Positions 42,323 through 52,700 of a stretch of 64,000 bases of DNA are shown piece after piece (the first letter of the stretch is position 1; each line of letters opens with the position of its first letter). Location: NCBI RefSeq assembly GCF_002160015.1, contig NZ_NFJT01000008.1:50300-114299 (forward strand). Reading direction: 5' to 3'. The translations under genes and the position numbers were made by a program. The notes under the pieces were generated by a model. The model had not been told where the DNA came from and did no database searches. It was given only the letters and a program-made list of their open reading frames with translations. Origin of the DNA: Anaerofilum sp. An201 (GTDB lineage: Bacteria; Bacillota; Clostridia; Oscillospirales; Ruminococcaceae).

Positions 42323-44758
42323 ATGCCAGACTGGGCACGAATCATCTCCGATGCGCTGGATATTTTGAAATTTGACGGAGCCGTACAGGACACTCTGGCG
42401 GAACTTCGAGAAAAATGGGGCGCACAGGTCCCGGCGCTGATGGATAAACGCTTTGATGCCGTTGGCGTCCAGTATATGAAACTGCCCCACGAAAAAGGGG
42501 CAGCAGCGTTGGGACAGGAACTCTCCGCCTTCGGCTTGGCACTGTATAACCTGGACGATGAGGATGAGTATCTGTTTGCCCTGATTCCAGAGGAAGAACG
42601 CAGCGAATGGGAACGCTACTGCAAAAAACAGGGACAATATTGCCACCTGATGAAACAGCAAGGGCGAAAATGGGGCGACCATGCCAAGGAGCAAGACCCT
42701 GGTGCGCTGATGCCCTGCGAGGAATACATCCTCCAGGATGAGTACGATTATTTCTTCAATTCCCTGGCGGGTGATTTTGCGGCGGGCAAATGGAAAAACC
42801 AGGATACAGAGGAATGGAAAAGCGGCTGTGTGGCCGATCTGCGCCACCGTCCGCCCCAAGTAATCCGCTCCCACAGCTTGCCGCGCCTTGGGTGCCTCAC
42901 CTATTCCCCGGAACATGAACTCTATGCCGCGTCCAGAGCCGCTGGTGGCGGAACCATCGGCCGGGCATTGCTGAGCAAGAATCCCGCCACCCTCAACTGG
43001 TTCGAGCCATCCCCCATTGGGTATGACGGCCCGCCCCAAACACTCTGCTGGGCAGGCCATTCGCTTTGGGTGGGCGATCCTACCAATGCCACACGGATTG
43101 AACTGACCGACCGGGGCACCTGCCAGGATGTAAAAAACTGGACGCTGCCAAAAGACGATTGGGGCGGCAGCTACCATTGCGGCATCGTAGCAGACGGGCT
43201 GGGCCGGGTCTACTTCTCCAACGAGTGGTACAAGGGTCAGATTTACCGCTGGGAAAACGGCAAGGTAACAAAACACGCCTTCTCTCTGTATGGATACGAC
43301 CATCTCTCCGAGGCCGTCCCCGTTCCCGGCACAGGCCGCATCTACATGATCCACGCCGTCAGCGGTAAGGGGCGTGTGGAGGAATGCCTGCTGGAACTGG
43401 ATATGGACACCGGGCGGTGCCGCATCGCCTCCCTGCCCGGAATGGGCGAGGGGCTGAAACTTCGCTGGTTCACCGGGGAGTGGCTGCTGGTCCAGGGAAA
43501 CGGTGAGATCCTATCTGATGACTTTGCCCAGCTCATCAACATGAACACCCGTGAAGTGCTGCGTATCCGTCCGGGAATGTTCGGCGGGGAGAAAATGCAG
43601 CACATCGGGATGCTCACCGATGGCACGGTGGTCATCGTCACCCGGCGGAACGGCGTGGGGCCGGTATTCCGTTATCCCACCGACTTCTGGGGCTTTTTGC
43701 GCTCGGCAAACAAGCCCAAAAAGCTGGAACCCTGGCGAGAGTACGGGGAAGTGTACCCAAATCTTCCCATCTTTCTGCCGCCCAAGGCCACAGAGCGAAA
43801 AATTATTCTCAAAAAAGACAGCCTAACCATCCTGGGGTCGGTATTTACGCCGCCGTTTACCCTGTCGCAGCTGGCGGAAAAGCTGGGGCCTGCCCGCATT
43901 GTCCTGCAAAAGGGAACACAGAAAAGCCCCATGACTGGCCGAGAGAGTCCCTATATCCAGGCACTTGCTTTGTGGGACGAGCTTGGACTCCAGGGCTGGT
44001 TGGATGAAGATGAACAGACCATCAAAACCATTGGCGTCCGGGTAGCTGAGCAGGGAGCGTATGCGGTTCGGCAGATATTTGACGGAGCGGTTTGGATTGG
44101 GTCCAAGGACTACCGGGAGGCCAGCTGGAAGGATTTCGCCGGATTTGCCCATACCCTCAAATTAGGCGGCTTTACCGTTTATACCCGCTTGCCGGGTCCT
44201 GTTCCAGAGGAGCAGGCAGAGCGCAGAAAGCAGCTGGAGGCCCTCTCCGCCATGGTGCAAATCAGTTGGAAAGAGCCGGAGAAAAAGACGGCGAAAGCGC
44301 AGAAATACAAGTTATCCAAGCCGACTGAGCCAGTGCTCACCTTTACCAGCTTCAACTTCAAGCTGGCGGTCATGGAAGTCCTGATGTACGAGAAAGGCTT
44401 ACTGGCTCCTAAACTGGATGCCCATGAGTTTGCCAGAGAGTATAGCCGCCGCAAAATCGACATTGACGCAGAAGGGTATGAACCTATCCCGGAGATTCGG
44501 AAGTGGCTGGAGAAATACCCGGTCCCGGCGCGGCTGGCCCCGGAGGTGACGGAGATCGAGATGGATGGCGGCAGCGAGATCTATACCCAGCTCTGTCCCT
44601 TCTGGGATGGCGAGGACGGAGCCTTTGATCTCAACACCATTACCGAGGCGGAGCTGCGCCAGTTCCCCAATCTCAAACACATTACCCTCATGTCCTCCAA
44701 GCCGGAACAGGTGCTGCCGGTTCTGGAACGGTGCGGAATTGAGGCAGAAATGTTGTGA
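42323..44758 (+). CDS. Large multidomain protein with DUF6892-like C-terminus
   Basis: The 811-residue protein starts with a DUF-type N-terminal domain (about 1-140, acidic, helical). Then comes a region with the look of a beta propeller (about 180-480; repeated YSPEHELYAA, LCWAGHSLWVGDP, GIVADGLGRVYFSN, and WLLVQGNGEIL), then a segment with ALWDELGLQGWLDEDEQTIK near 555-575. The last 140 residues (FNFKLAVMEVLMYEKGLL to the end, with CPFWDGEDGAFDLNTITEAE) resemble DUF6892. No catalytic motif is recognised. GAGGGGG precedes the ATG. It may be a multi-partner immunity or scaffolding protein. Confidence 0.65.
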   Translation: MPDWARIISDALDILKFDGAVQDTLAELREKWGAQVPALMDKRFDAVGVQYMKLPHEKGAAALGQELSAFGLALYNLDDEDEYLFALIPEEERSEWERYCKKQGQYCHLMKQQGRKWGDHAKEQDPGALMPCEEYILQDEYDYFFNSLAGDFAAGKWKNQDTEEWKSGCVADLRHRPPQVIRSHSLPRLGCLTYSPEHELYAASRAAGGGTIGRALLSKNPATLNWFEPSPIGYDGPPQTLCWAGHSLWVGDPTNATRIELTDRGTCQDVKNWTLPKDDWGGSYHCGIVADGLGRVYFSNEWYKGQIYRWENGKVTKHAFSLYGYDHLSEAVPVPGTGRIYMIHAVSGKGRVEECLLELDMDTGRCRIASLPGMGEGLKLRWFTGEWLLVQGNGEILSDDFAQLINMNTREVLRIRPGMFGGEKMQHIGMLTDGTVVIVTRRNGVGPVFRYPTDFWGFLRSANKPKKLEPWREYGEVYPNLPIFLPPKATERKIILKKDSLTILGSVFTPPFTLSQLAEKLGPARIVLQKGTQKSPMTGRESPYIQALALWDELGLQGWLDEDEQTIKTIGVRVAEQGAYAVRQIFDGAVWIGSKDYREASWKDFAGFAHTLKLGGFTVYTRLPGPVPEEQAERRKQLEALSAMVQISWKEPEKKTAKAQKYKLSKPTEPVLTFTSFNFKLAVMEVLMYEKGLLAPKLDAHEFAREYSRRKIDIDAEGYEPIPEIRKWLEKYPVPARLAPEVTEIEMDGGSEIYTQLCPFWDGEDGAFDLNTITEAELRQFPNLKHITLMSSKPEQVLPVLERCGIEAEML

Positions 44759-44769
44759 GGTGAAACGAT

Positions 44770-45630
44770 ATGGCATTACAGAAAAAGAAAATCATGCCTC
44801 CCCCTTGGCTGGCCCACCGGGAAATCGAGCGATACTCTATTGGCTGGCGCATGGGCTATGGGGAGGATTACATATACCGATTTGGCGATTGGCTGGACAC
44901 CCTTTCCCTGGATGAGCGGACGGAATACCGCACCCTCTTTCCCGAGCCGGTGACTTGGAAGGGCTGGTGGGATGACGAGGACAGGGTTGAGGTGCTGGCG
45001 CACGGTGACTTCTGGATGGATGCGTGGCAGCCGGAAGGTCGGCCCAAGTACACCCGGCAGTGGCTCCAGCAGGAGTTTACCGCTGGGAGAAAGCGGGAAT
45101 TTTGCTTATTCTGGGGCCATCAGCCTGCCCCGGAAGGCAGTATGACGAAAAGCTGCCTCAGCCAGTGGTGGATGGAGGATTTCTGGTCCATCGCTGACAC
45201 TTACCTCTGCATGGAGCAGTACATGATGGCGGGCAAAGCTGCGCTGTTCAGCGACCAGGAAATCCGCAAGGAGATTCTGGCGTGCAGCGATCCAAAACAG
45301 ATCAAAGCCCTGGGCCGCAAGGTGCGGGGCTTTGACCAGAAGGTGTGGGACAGATTCAAATACGCTATTGTGTTGAATGGCAACTGGTGCAAATTCAGCC
45401 AGAACCGTGACCTGCGGGAGTTTCTCCTCTCCACCGGAGATAGCGTGCTGGTGGAGGCCAGTCCATACGATAACATCTGGGGCATTCGTCTCGCAGCCAG
45501 CTCCCCCGAGGCTCAGGACCCGATGAAGTGGCGGAGGCAAAACCTGCTGGGCTTTGCTCTAATGGAAGTACGGGACGAGCTGCGCCGGGTCACGCAGAAT
45601 GAAATGTTGTGCGACTGGAACGCAGTCTGA
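44770..45630 (+). CDS. NADAR-family protein (N-glycosidase fold)
   Basis: The 286-residue protein carries a full NADAR/YbiA-type domain at about 110-280: FCLFWGHQP, CLSQWW, TYLCMEQYMMAGKAALFSD, and WDRFKYAIVLNGNWCKFSQN, then a GDSVLVEASPYDNIWGIRL end. Known relatives remove ribose-linked products: YbiA cleaves riboflavin intermediates, and other NADAR proteins reverse ADP-ribosylation of guanine in DNA as antitoxins of DarT-type toxins. The first 110 residues are an added domain. No DarT-like toxin is present in the window. In this array, reversal of an ADP-ribosyl attack is an attractive role. Confidence 0.85.
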   Translation: MALQKKKIMPPPWLAHREIERYSIGWRMGYGEDYIYRFGDWLDTLSLDERTEYRTLFPEPVTWKGWWDDEDRVEVLAHGDFWMDAWQPEGRPKYTRQWLQQEFTAGRKREFCLFWGHQPAPEGSMTKSCLSQWWMEDFWSIADTYLCMEQYMMAGKAALFSDQEIRKEILACSDPKQIKALGRKVRGFDQKVWDRFKYAIVLNGNWCKFSQNRDLREFLLSTGDSVLVEASPYDNIWGIRLAASSPEAQDPMKWRRQNLLGFALMEVRDELRRVTQNEMLCDWNAV

Positions 45631-45636
45631 GGTAAA

Positions 45637-46017
45637 ATGATGGAATTATTTGCAAAAAGAATGACTTGGGAGCTGGACAATGATAAAGGGCTGTCCTGCC
45701 TGTTCTTTGAATGGGAGGATGGTTACTTTACACTCTCCCGCAAGACCGGCGCGGACGCACTCCGCTTGGAAATGAATGATCCAGCCAATGGTCAGTTGAT
45801 TGACCTGGACTGTTTTGAATATGCCCTTGATAATACCAGGTTTCGTCTAAATATCGTGCGGAACAACCGAAAAGTTCTGCGGTATCTGGAAGAACACCAC
45901 ATCAACACGGAGTTGTATGGAGAAATCGTCCTTCACTACACTCCTCTCAGCAAGCCACAGCTTGAATCATTATCTGCCGTGACTCTCAGGCTGTTTTTCG
46001 GTGAATTGCTTTTTTAA
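45637..46017 (+). CDS. Unknown small protein of the array
   Basis: The 126-residue protein (MMELFAKRMTWELDNDKGLS) shows a beta-rich N-terminal half and a helix NNRKVLRYLEEHHINTELYG near 75-95. No family is recognised. GAGGTAAA overlaps the end of the NADAR gene and precedes two adjacent ATGs at 45637 and 45640; either may be used. Tight spacing on both sides makes it part of the same transcription unit. Confidence 0.6.
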   Translation: MMELFAKRMTWELDNDKGLSCLFFEWEDGYFTLSRKTGADALRLEMNDPANGQLIDLDCFEYALDNTRFRLNIVRNNRKVLRYLEEHHINTELYGEIVLHYTPLSKPQLESLSAVTLRLFFGELLF

Positions 46018-46058
46018 CTTGAGACAGGATCGCTCTGAATCAGAAAGAGGGAATGGCT

Positions 46059-47063
46059 ATGAACGAAAAACTATTTCGCCCACAATTTGATACCTTGAAA
46101 CTGGCCGATAAGCTCTGGCTGATGCAGACGCTGGCGACTCGTTATCATTTGACATTCAAGGAACTATACGCCTTTTCCCGCTGGGGACAAAGCTGCACCA
46201 CCGGCCTATTTGAAAAAGGTGGCCGGGAGTTTGTCTTTGTCCCGGGCGATACCGTGATTCTTGGCTGGGAGAGTTTTGTCCAAGGAATGGACAAGGCCAA
46301 CCAAGAGGAACTGGCGGATATTTTTGCGGAAATCGAATATGAGGGCTCTGCGGAGGAATTTCTCAGGCAGGGCATGACCCCAGTACGCCAGGTGACCATC
46401 GCCCCCATGTTCGTGGGCAGAAAACTGGAGGAAATTGGCTGGGAAAGCGTACCCATGAACGATCCACGCATCACCGCCCACCCCGACTGGCTGGAGAACT
46501 TGCAGAAGTGGGCGGGCCAGAACAGCCAGAGCTTTGAAATACACGAAACTGTCCGCTTTGAACGCAATGGTGATAGCTGGCGAGCGTGGCTGTGCCATCC
46601 AATGACCTACCCGGAATTTCAGCGGTCCCTGTTGTGGGAGCTGGCAGCCAGCCTTCCCACGCCGGATGAGTGGGCCTATCTGTGCGGGGGCGGATGCCGC
46701 ACCCTGTTTCCCTGGGGGGATGGACTGGACCACAAGATGAAACTGCACCACTTTGAAAACGGGGAAGATCAGGGTAAGCCATACGACATGGAGCAGCCCA
46801 ACTTCTTTGGCCTGTCTATTGCCTACGACCCCTATAAGCGGGAGTTGGTAGACGGGAAAACATTGACCACCTGCGGCGGCGACGGCGGCTGCAATGTCTG
46901 CGGTGGCATGGGTCCTTTGCTTGGATATTTACCCTGTTCCCCTCACTGTAAACCGGAGGTTCGGGAGGATAATGAGATTCACAATGACTATGACTTTTTC
47001 CGTCCTGTTATCCGGGTGCAGACATCCGGGTGGAGAATAGTATCACCCGAAAATGAGAGGTGA
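46059..47063 (+). CDS. Protein with a formylglycine-generating-enzyme-like region
   Basis: The 334-residue protein has a middle segment ASLPTPDEWAYLCGGGCRTL followed by FPWGDGLDHK (about 200-230) that resembles the PTEAEWEYAARGG...PWG signature of FGE-sulfatase/SUMF1 folds. The N-terminal FVFVPGDTVILGWESF is also compatible. The end contains a Cys-rich loop CGGDGGCNVCGG. The family in these arrays is not named with certainty. FGE-like folds also occur as binding domains without enzyme activity, so catalysis is not claimed. I chose the ATG at 46059, 8 nt after GAGGG, over the ATG two codons earlier. Confidence 0.6.
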   Translation: MNEKLFRPQFDTLKLADKLWLMQTLATRYHLTFKELYAFSRWGQSCTTGLFEKGGREFVFVPGDTVILGWESFVQGMDKANQEELADIFAEIEYEGSAEEFLRQGMTPVRQVTIAPMFVGRKLEEIGWESVPMNDPRITAHPDWLENLQKWAGQNSQSFEIHETVRFERNGDSWRAWLCHPMTYPEFQRSLLWELAASLPTPDEWAYLCGGGCRTLFPWGDGLDHKMKLHHFENGEDQGKPYDMEQPNFFGLSIAYDPYKRELVDGKTLTTCGGDGGCNVCGGMGPLLGYLPCSPHCKPEVREDNEIHNDYDFFRPVIRVQTSGWRIVSPENER

Positions 47064-47068
47064 TATTG

Positions 47069-47806
47069 ATGAAAAGCCGATTGGAGCAATTATTGGACGA
47101 GCTATTAAGACAAATTGATATACCTGCGATGGAGCAAGCCATGTCCAAGCAGTATAAGAGCCAGATCCGCAGACGCTGGGAACTTCCGGCAGACTATTGG
47201 ATGCTGTTGGAGCGCTGCTGTGGACTGCGAACCGTGTGGAGCAATGATACCTATGAGGCCCTGGAACTGTGGGGACTGGATACCCTTGTGAAGGGCCAGG
47301 AGGGATACGCCTATAATCCTGTGGAACAAAAGGTAATTAAAGATTGGGACGAGCATCTTGTGGTGATTGCGTCTGATGCTGGTGATCCATACTGCCTGGA
47401 CCTGCGACGGAACGATACAGCCGTGTTCTGGGCAGAACATGGCGCCGGAACTTGGGACTTTCAGCCTGCCTTTGATTGTTTGGAAGATTTTCTCGAAAGC
47501 GTTTTGGATGTACCCAAAACGCAGGAATATGAAACAGCATATCCCTATCACTACATCCGCCTGATTGTAACCGGGATTTCCGACACCAAAAAGGCTCTGG
47601 TGTTTCTAAAACAGCATTTTGGCGACAGCAGCTTTCAGCAGACAAAAGACAGGCTGAAAGAACTGCCGCTCTTGATCTATTCCGGTCTTGATACCGGAAC
47701 CGCCCCGCTGGAAAACTCTCTTGACCGCTGGGGATTGATGTACGAAAAGCAGCAGATTTCGTTGGAAAAGTTTCTGGAAGATCAAGCATATATCCGCAAT
47801 CTGTAA
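47069..47806 (+). CDS. SMI1/KNR4-type (SUKH-1) immunity protein
   Basis: The 245-residue protein has a SUKH-1 domain at about 25-150: RRWELPADYWMLLERCCGLR, EALELWGLDTLVKGQEGY, then LVVIASDAGDPYCLDLRRN, AVFWAEHGAGTWDF and FDCLEDFLESVL. SUKH-1 proteins bind and inactivate many unrelated nuclease and other toxins of polymorphic toxin systems. The last 90 residues form a separate alpha/beta domain (YHYIRLIVTGISDTKKALVF) that recalls ribosomal-L7-type immunity domains but is not assigned. The start is the ATG at 47069 after GAGGTGATATTG. Confidence 0.85.
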   Translation: MKSRLEQLLDELLRQIDIPAMEQAMSKQYKSQIRRRWELPADYWMLLERCCGLRTVWSNDTYEALELWGLDTLVKGQEGYAYNPVEQKVIKDWDEHLVVIASDAGDPYCLDLRRNDTAVFWAEHGAGTWDFQPAFDCLEDFLESVLDVPKTQEYETAYPYHYIRLIVTGISDTKKALVFLKQHFGDSSFQQTKDRLKELPLLIYSGLDTGTAPLENSLDRWGLMYEKQQISLEKFLEDQAYIRNL

Positions 47807-47908
47807 GGTCGAAGCTGCGTTGTGCAGGTGCGATTCATCGGCATTGGAGCCCGCTAAAGACAATCCAAATGAGCAAAGTACACAATGATGTGATTTTTGG
47901 AGGAAGTC

Positions 47909-48157
47909 ATGATCAAAGCAATTATGAAAATCCATACCACTTCTTCTTCGGTTACATTTGTATGTGGCGATGTTGCTATTATTGGAAACGGTGAGTTTCG
48001 GGCTTCATCAGGAAAAGTGGATGGCTTTATCCTGTATGCCGACACTTTACAGTATGAAAACGGGGCGAAGCTCTCACGGGATGAACAGGAAAATTTGAAG
48101 TGCCTGTATCAACACTTTGTATTGAACCGTGAAGATTTCATAGACTGGGATATTTGA
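47909..48157 (+). CDS. Small immunity-like protein (Imm74-like)
   Basis: The 82-residue protein starts MIKAIMKIHTTSSSVTFVCG. It has beta strands followed by a C-terminal helix KLSRDEQENLKCLYQHFVLN. Size and pattern recall Imm74 (VTxxx...IxGEx...), but the match is weak. GGAGGAAG precedes the ATG. The codon use is AT-richer than the neighbours. Confidence 0.5.
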   Translation: MIKAIMKIHTTSSSVTFVCGDVAIIGNGEFRASSGKVDGFILYADTLQYENGAKLSRDEQENLKCLYQHFVLNREDFIDWDI

Positions 48158-48214
48158 AAAGAGATTTCCCCATGAAATGTTAGCAGATTGAGCACAGGAG
48201 TAAGGAGGAAAGCT

Positions 48215-49174
48215 ATGGAATGGCCAAAACGGGCGCGGACAGCGGATTGGGAAAATGGTGTCCTGGCCTTAGATAGAGAGAAACAATTTGAAGTCCCGAA
48301 GCTGACCGCAGAGATCATGGAGCGGTTGGCCGGTTACACCCTGGTGGGCTTCCATGTGAAAGGGTATCCGGTGACGGATGAACTGCTTGCCCCCTTTGCC
48401 GGGCATAAAAGTATGGTCAACTTCGGCGTGGAGAACGGCGCCCTCACCGACGCCTGTTTCCCCTTTTTTTCCGCCATGCCCAAGCTGCGCTATCTGCTGC
48501 TGACCGGGAATGCCGGGATCGACGGAAGCGGCTTGTCCGCCCTGCAAAGCTGTAAGCTGGATCTACTGGCCCTTGACCACACCAGGCTGGAGGATGCCGG
48601 TCTGCTTCGAGCAGCCTCCATCCCCAAACTCTCCCACATCTGGATCGACCACACTGCTGTTACTTATGATGGACTACTGGCTGTCGCCGGCAACAACTAC
48701 ATCCATCCGGTGGCCCATGTGCAATTTACCAAGGAGCAGATGGAACACTTCTCCCAGCTCCAGCGGGAAAAGGCCAAAAAGCCCGTCCAGCTGGATGAGC
48801 AGGCAGCGTCGGAATGCCGCAATGTGTTGTCCGCTTTCTTTGCCGAAATGACAGAATGGGAGCAGTACATGGATCAGGTTGGGTTTGAAGATGCCGAGGC
48901 TGTGCCCCGCCTGCTGGCGATCTGGGAGAAGTATGTGAGCGAAAAGCCCCGTCTGGGCTACCGGCCTCTGGCCCTCTCATACAGCGCCCAGGGCACCTAC
49001 AACGGGGAAGAATTCCTTGACGCGGAACAGATCACTAAGAACAAGCTCTACATCTACACCAGAGAGAAAAATACCAGCTTTGACCGCCGCTTTCTCATGA
49101 AGCGCGTGGGCGAGGGTTGGATGATTGACGCGGTGCAGGAGCGGCTGGACGGCTGGCAACGGACAGGATTGTAA
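48215..49174 (+). CDS. LRR protein fused to an NTF2-like immunity domain
   Basis: The 319-residue protein has LRRs at about 30-175 (LLAPFAGHKSMVNFGVENGA, MPKLRYLLLTGNAGIDGSGL, KLDLLALDHTRLEDAGLLRA) and an NTF2-like domain at about 195-319. The latter has VLSAFFAEMTEWEQYMDQVG as the opening helix, then YTREKNTSFDRRFLMKRVGE and GWMIDAVQERLDGWQ as closing strands. NTF2-fold immunity proteins are described for polymorphic toxins. The fusion couples a partner-binding solenoid to an immunity fold. AAGGAGG precedes the ATG. Confidence 0.72.
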   Translation: MEWPKRARTADWENGVLALDREKQFEVPKLTAEIMERLAGYTLVGFHVKGYPVTDELLAPFAGHKSMVNFGVENGALTDACFPFFSAMPKLRYLLLTGNAGIDGSGLSALQSCKLDLLALDHTRLEDAGLLRAASIPKLSHIWIDHTAVTYDGLLAVAGNNYIHPVAHVQFTKEQMEHFSQLQREKAKKPVQLDEQAASECRNVLSAFFAEMTEWEQYMDQVGFEDAEAVPRLLAIWEKYVSEKPRLGYRPLALSYSAQGTYNGEEFLDAEQITKNKLYIYTREKNTSFDRRFLMKRVGEGWMIDAVQERLDGWQRTGL

Positions 49175-49188
49175 GGGAGGCATAATGG

Positions 49189-49758
49189 ATGATATATAGG
49201 TTTACGGAAGTATTAAACGATCTTGTTAATTATTTTCTCCTTGGTGACATTTTGTTGCTGGAGGACTGGAAGCAGGCAAATCATCTTTCAGATGATTTAA
49301 CGATGGAGTTTACCACAAACGAAAGCGGCGACAGGGTATTTGACGAAGGAATTGTAATCCCAATGGCCGGTATTGAAAACTATCCCTATACCATATTGTT
49401 CAATCTCTCTGGTGATAGACCGGAGCTGTGCAAAGAAAGAAACCGATTGCAACTTAGAAAAAGTGGCTATTCCCTCAAAGTAGATCATAATATGCTGATG
49501 CTTTTTACATGGCCAATATTGGAACAGTTTACGCCTGAAAAGGTGAAAGATCTGATTTCTTACTATAGAGTGCATAAGAAGCCGATGATTGAGCTTGCAA
49601 ATGGCTGGTATCATATCGAGATTTTGGGTGGAGAAACCTTGCAGGATGGGGACTATGAACCTACATTTGAGTTTGTGATACAACCAGCCACAAATGAAGA
49701 AGTCACCATAAATGCAGATATGAATTTTAGCTTTGAAATTACAAGCTCTGCTTATTAG
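49189..49758 (+). CDS. Unknown protein of the array
   Basis: The 189-residue protein (MIYRFTEVLNDLVNYFLLGD) is acidic and beta-rich in the C-terminal half (GWYHIEILGGETLQDGDYEP, FEFVIQPATNEEVTIN). I cannot name the family. GGGAGG lies 8 nt before the ATG. It is AT-rich compared with the flanking genes, another sign that array members were collected separately. The start of the following large gene is 41 nt past its stop, after an in-frame open stretch. Confidence 0.6.
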   Translation: MIYRFTEVLNDLVNYFLLGDILLLEDWKQANHLSDDLTMEFTTNESGDRVFDEGIVIPMAGIENYPYTILFNLSGDRPELCKERNRLQLRKSGYSLKVDHNMLMLFTWPILEQFTPEKVKDLISYYRVHKKPMIELANGWYHIEILGGETLQDGDYEPTFEFVIQPATNEEVTINADMNFSFEITSSAY

Positions 49759-49799
49759 TGAAACCTATCCCTACCGAAGATGGAAAAGGAGATTATGAT

Positions 49800-52700
49800 A
49801 TGGATTTATTGAAACAATGCCAGCAATGGTTTGAACAGGATGAAGCGCAGAAGGTAATCGACACCCTGGAAGCGATTCCTGCCGAGGAGCGCACCCCGGA
49901 ACTGGACAGCGAATTGGCCAAGGCATATATTGCCGTTGCACATATAGGAGAACGGGAGCCTTTTGAAAAGGCGCTGGAACTTCTGGCTCCCCATGAGGAG
50001 TATTTTGCCGAAGATCACTGCTGGAATTATCGAATCGCTTTGGCCTATTACTGTCTGGATGAGGAAGGCCCCGCCCTGCGTTACTTTGAAAAGGCCCTGA
50101 AAGCCCGCCCCGGAGACAAAGATACGCAGGAGTACATAAACGATTGCCGCCGTCGTTTGTCCCTGCCCCGCTTTGAAAAGAACTTCCGTGAAAGGACGCA
50201 GGAAGCATGGGCAGCCTTTTCTCAGATTGAGGCAGAACTGCGTCAAATCATAGATACGGACGAAACACACCAGCGCGGCGAAGAACTGGTTGAAAAATGC
50301 GGGAATGCACTCAAGACGGCCCTGCGTGATACTTCCTTCGAGCTGGGCTTCAATGGCGAAAAGCATGAATTGATCCTCAGTCCAGAGGGGCTTCGCTCCC
50401 GCCTGTTCCCGTTGGTGTACTTCCAGAAGCAGGCCCCAGAATCGGTGCTTGAGCATTGGAATATCTGGGTAGGCCGCCAGCCCTGTGAGGGGTTCGAGCT
50501 GCGAGCTGGAGAGATTGAAGTTCGGGCTGAGGATGTGCAGATGTGGGCAGAGGAAACAGAGGATCATCAGGTAAGTCTGGTCCTTTACTGTGAAAAGCTG
50601 ACGCCGATCTTGAAAGAGGACACAGACAAGGTCTGGTGGGCACTCTCTATGCTGGTGGATCAAACCATCGGAGAAGTTTCCGCTATCGCCTTTGTTGCTG
50701 GGTTTGATGTTTATGCTCAACCGAAAGACGAACCGGCCAAGCTGCTTTCCGAACTGCCGGAGTTGCTGCAAAGCATGGGGCTTTCTCTCTGGCGGGATGG
50801 CAGCGACTACCTGGAAAACAGTTATCTTGCCTATGAACTGGAACCGGTGGAGGACCCGGAGGCTGACTGGCGGCTGGATGTTTATACTGGAAGCTGCCGC
50901 CTGCCGGTGCTCATCAACGACTACCTGACTGCCCGCAGTGATATGGTGGATGAGTACCACAAGGATGGCATTGCCGCTGGATTCCTCCTGTACCCGCTGT
51001 CCGGTTTTACCGGTGAGGAACGAGTGAAAGCTATTCTGGATTTCCGGGATAACCTGCGGGATGCCATCCTACGGGATGCAGGAGAGGAAGCCGTGACCTT
51101 CCTGGGTGGGGCCACTGGTCTGTATTGTGGGTATCTGGATTTTATCGCCTGGGATCTGCCCGCTGTACTAACAGCGGCACAGGCATTCTTTGAGGGAAGC
51201 GACCTGCCCTATGCTCACTTCCACGCATTTCGGCGGGATGTGGGCGGTGTGCCGCTACTGGACGAGAAAGAACCGGAGCCTGATATTCATGAGGAAACCG
51301 GCTCCCTGCTCTCGGCAGAAGACATTGAAACGCTGGAATCCTTTGACGAAGGGACTGCCGGTTACTTTGGGAAAATGCTCCACTGGCTGGAGAATTTTAT
51401 CAAAAACGGCGTAGAAGAAGGAAGATTCACCAAAAAACAGGCCCATCAGGATTTGCAAATCGCCCTCTGGTACGCCTTCGCCTGCAACAATCTGGATGAC
51501 TATATCCACTACTACCGCGCTGTGGAATGGATGCAGGATTCCGAGAAAAATGCCGCAGGCTGCGCTGCCTGGTACTACCGGTATTCTGTGGCGCTGATGT
51601 ACTGCGGAAGGCTGGAAGAAGCGCTTAACTATGCGGAGAAGGGTGCCCAGGAGGAGCCGGACTACCCCTGGATCTGGCTGCAAGTGGGCAAACTGCGGGC
51701 GCATTTTGGTGATAAAACTGGTGCGCTGGATGCCGTCAAGCAGGGATTAAACCTGGAGCCGGGCGATTATGAGTTCTTGACTTTGCAGGAGGAGATTAAA
51801 GCCGGAGCCACCCTGGAACAGATGGAGTACCATTGGATCAACCCCGGTGCCGATCAAATGCTCCAGCAGGGGCGGGACGAGGATGCTGATGATAAACAGC
51901 GTGCCATAGCCTGTATCCGAGTAGACGAAGCAGGACTTGCCGAATTTTATGAACTGTTCTGCCCTGAGCGGTATAGTTATAAGAAAAATTCCCCCTGCTG
52001 TGAATTCCAATACCCGGTGAAGGAATATCTTGTGGAGCTTTCCTTCCGTATGAACGAAGCTGGACTCTCCAAGATGGGAACCGACTGGCTGCGGCAACTA
52101 AAGGAACGGTTGGACAGCGGTGAATGGCTGACCCACACACCTGAAGGAGAACAAGAGGGCATTCTAACAGGTGTGTTTGTGGATCAGCTGCGACGCATTG
52201 GTCTTGTCTATCAACAGCCGGGAGACGATCAGTATTTTCAGATTTTCCTGAATCCGGACGGTACGAAGGCGGATGCCTTCTGGTCCTCAAGAAAAAACAG
52301 TGAGCCGGAGATTTATTCGGAGGATGAGATGTCTGCGATAGAGCAGCACATCAAAAACACCTTTGGTGAGTTTGAGAATGTGTTCCATGAACTGGTTTCC
52401 CCTGACATCCATGTGGACATCTGCGTTGTTTCACCCTCTGATGAGCGGGACTATTACACACTGGTGACGATGGGTATGGGTGCTCACCGGATGAATGTGC
52501 CGGAGGAATTGGCGGAATACAAGCTGGAGCGAGCAGAGCTGGCCATCGCTCTGCCGTCGGATTGGAAACTGGATGAGGAATCCCTGAAGGATGAGCGGTG
52601 GTACTGGCCGATTGGTCTCTTGAAAGTGTTGGCTCGCCTGCCCATTTCCAACGATACCTGGCTGGGCTTTGGCCACACAATGGACAAGCAATCGCCGTTT

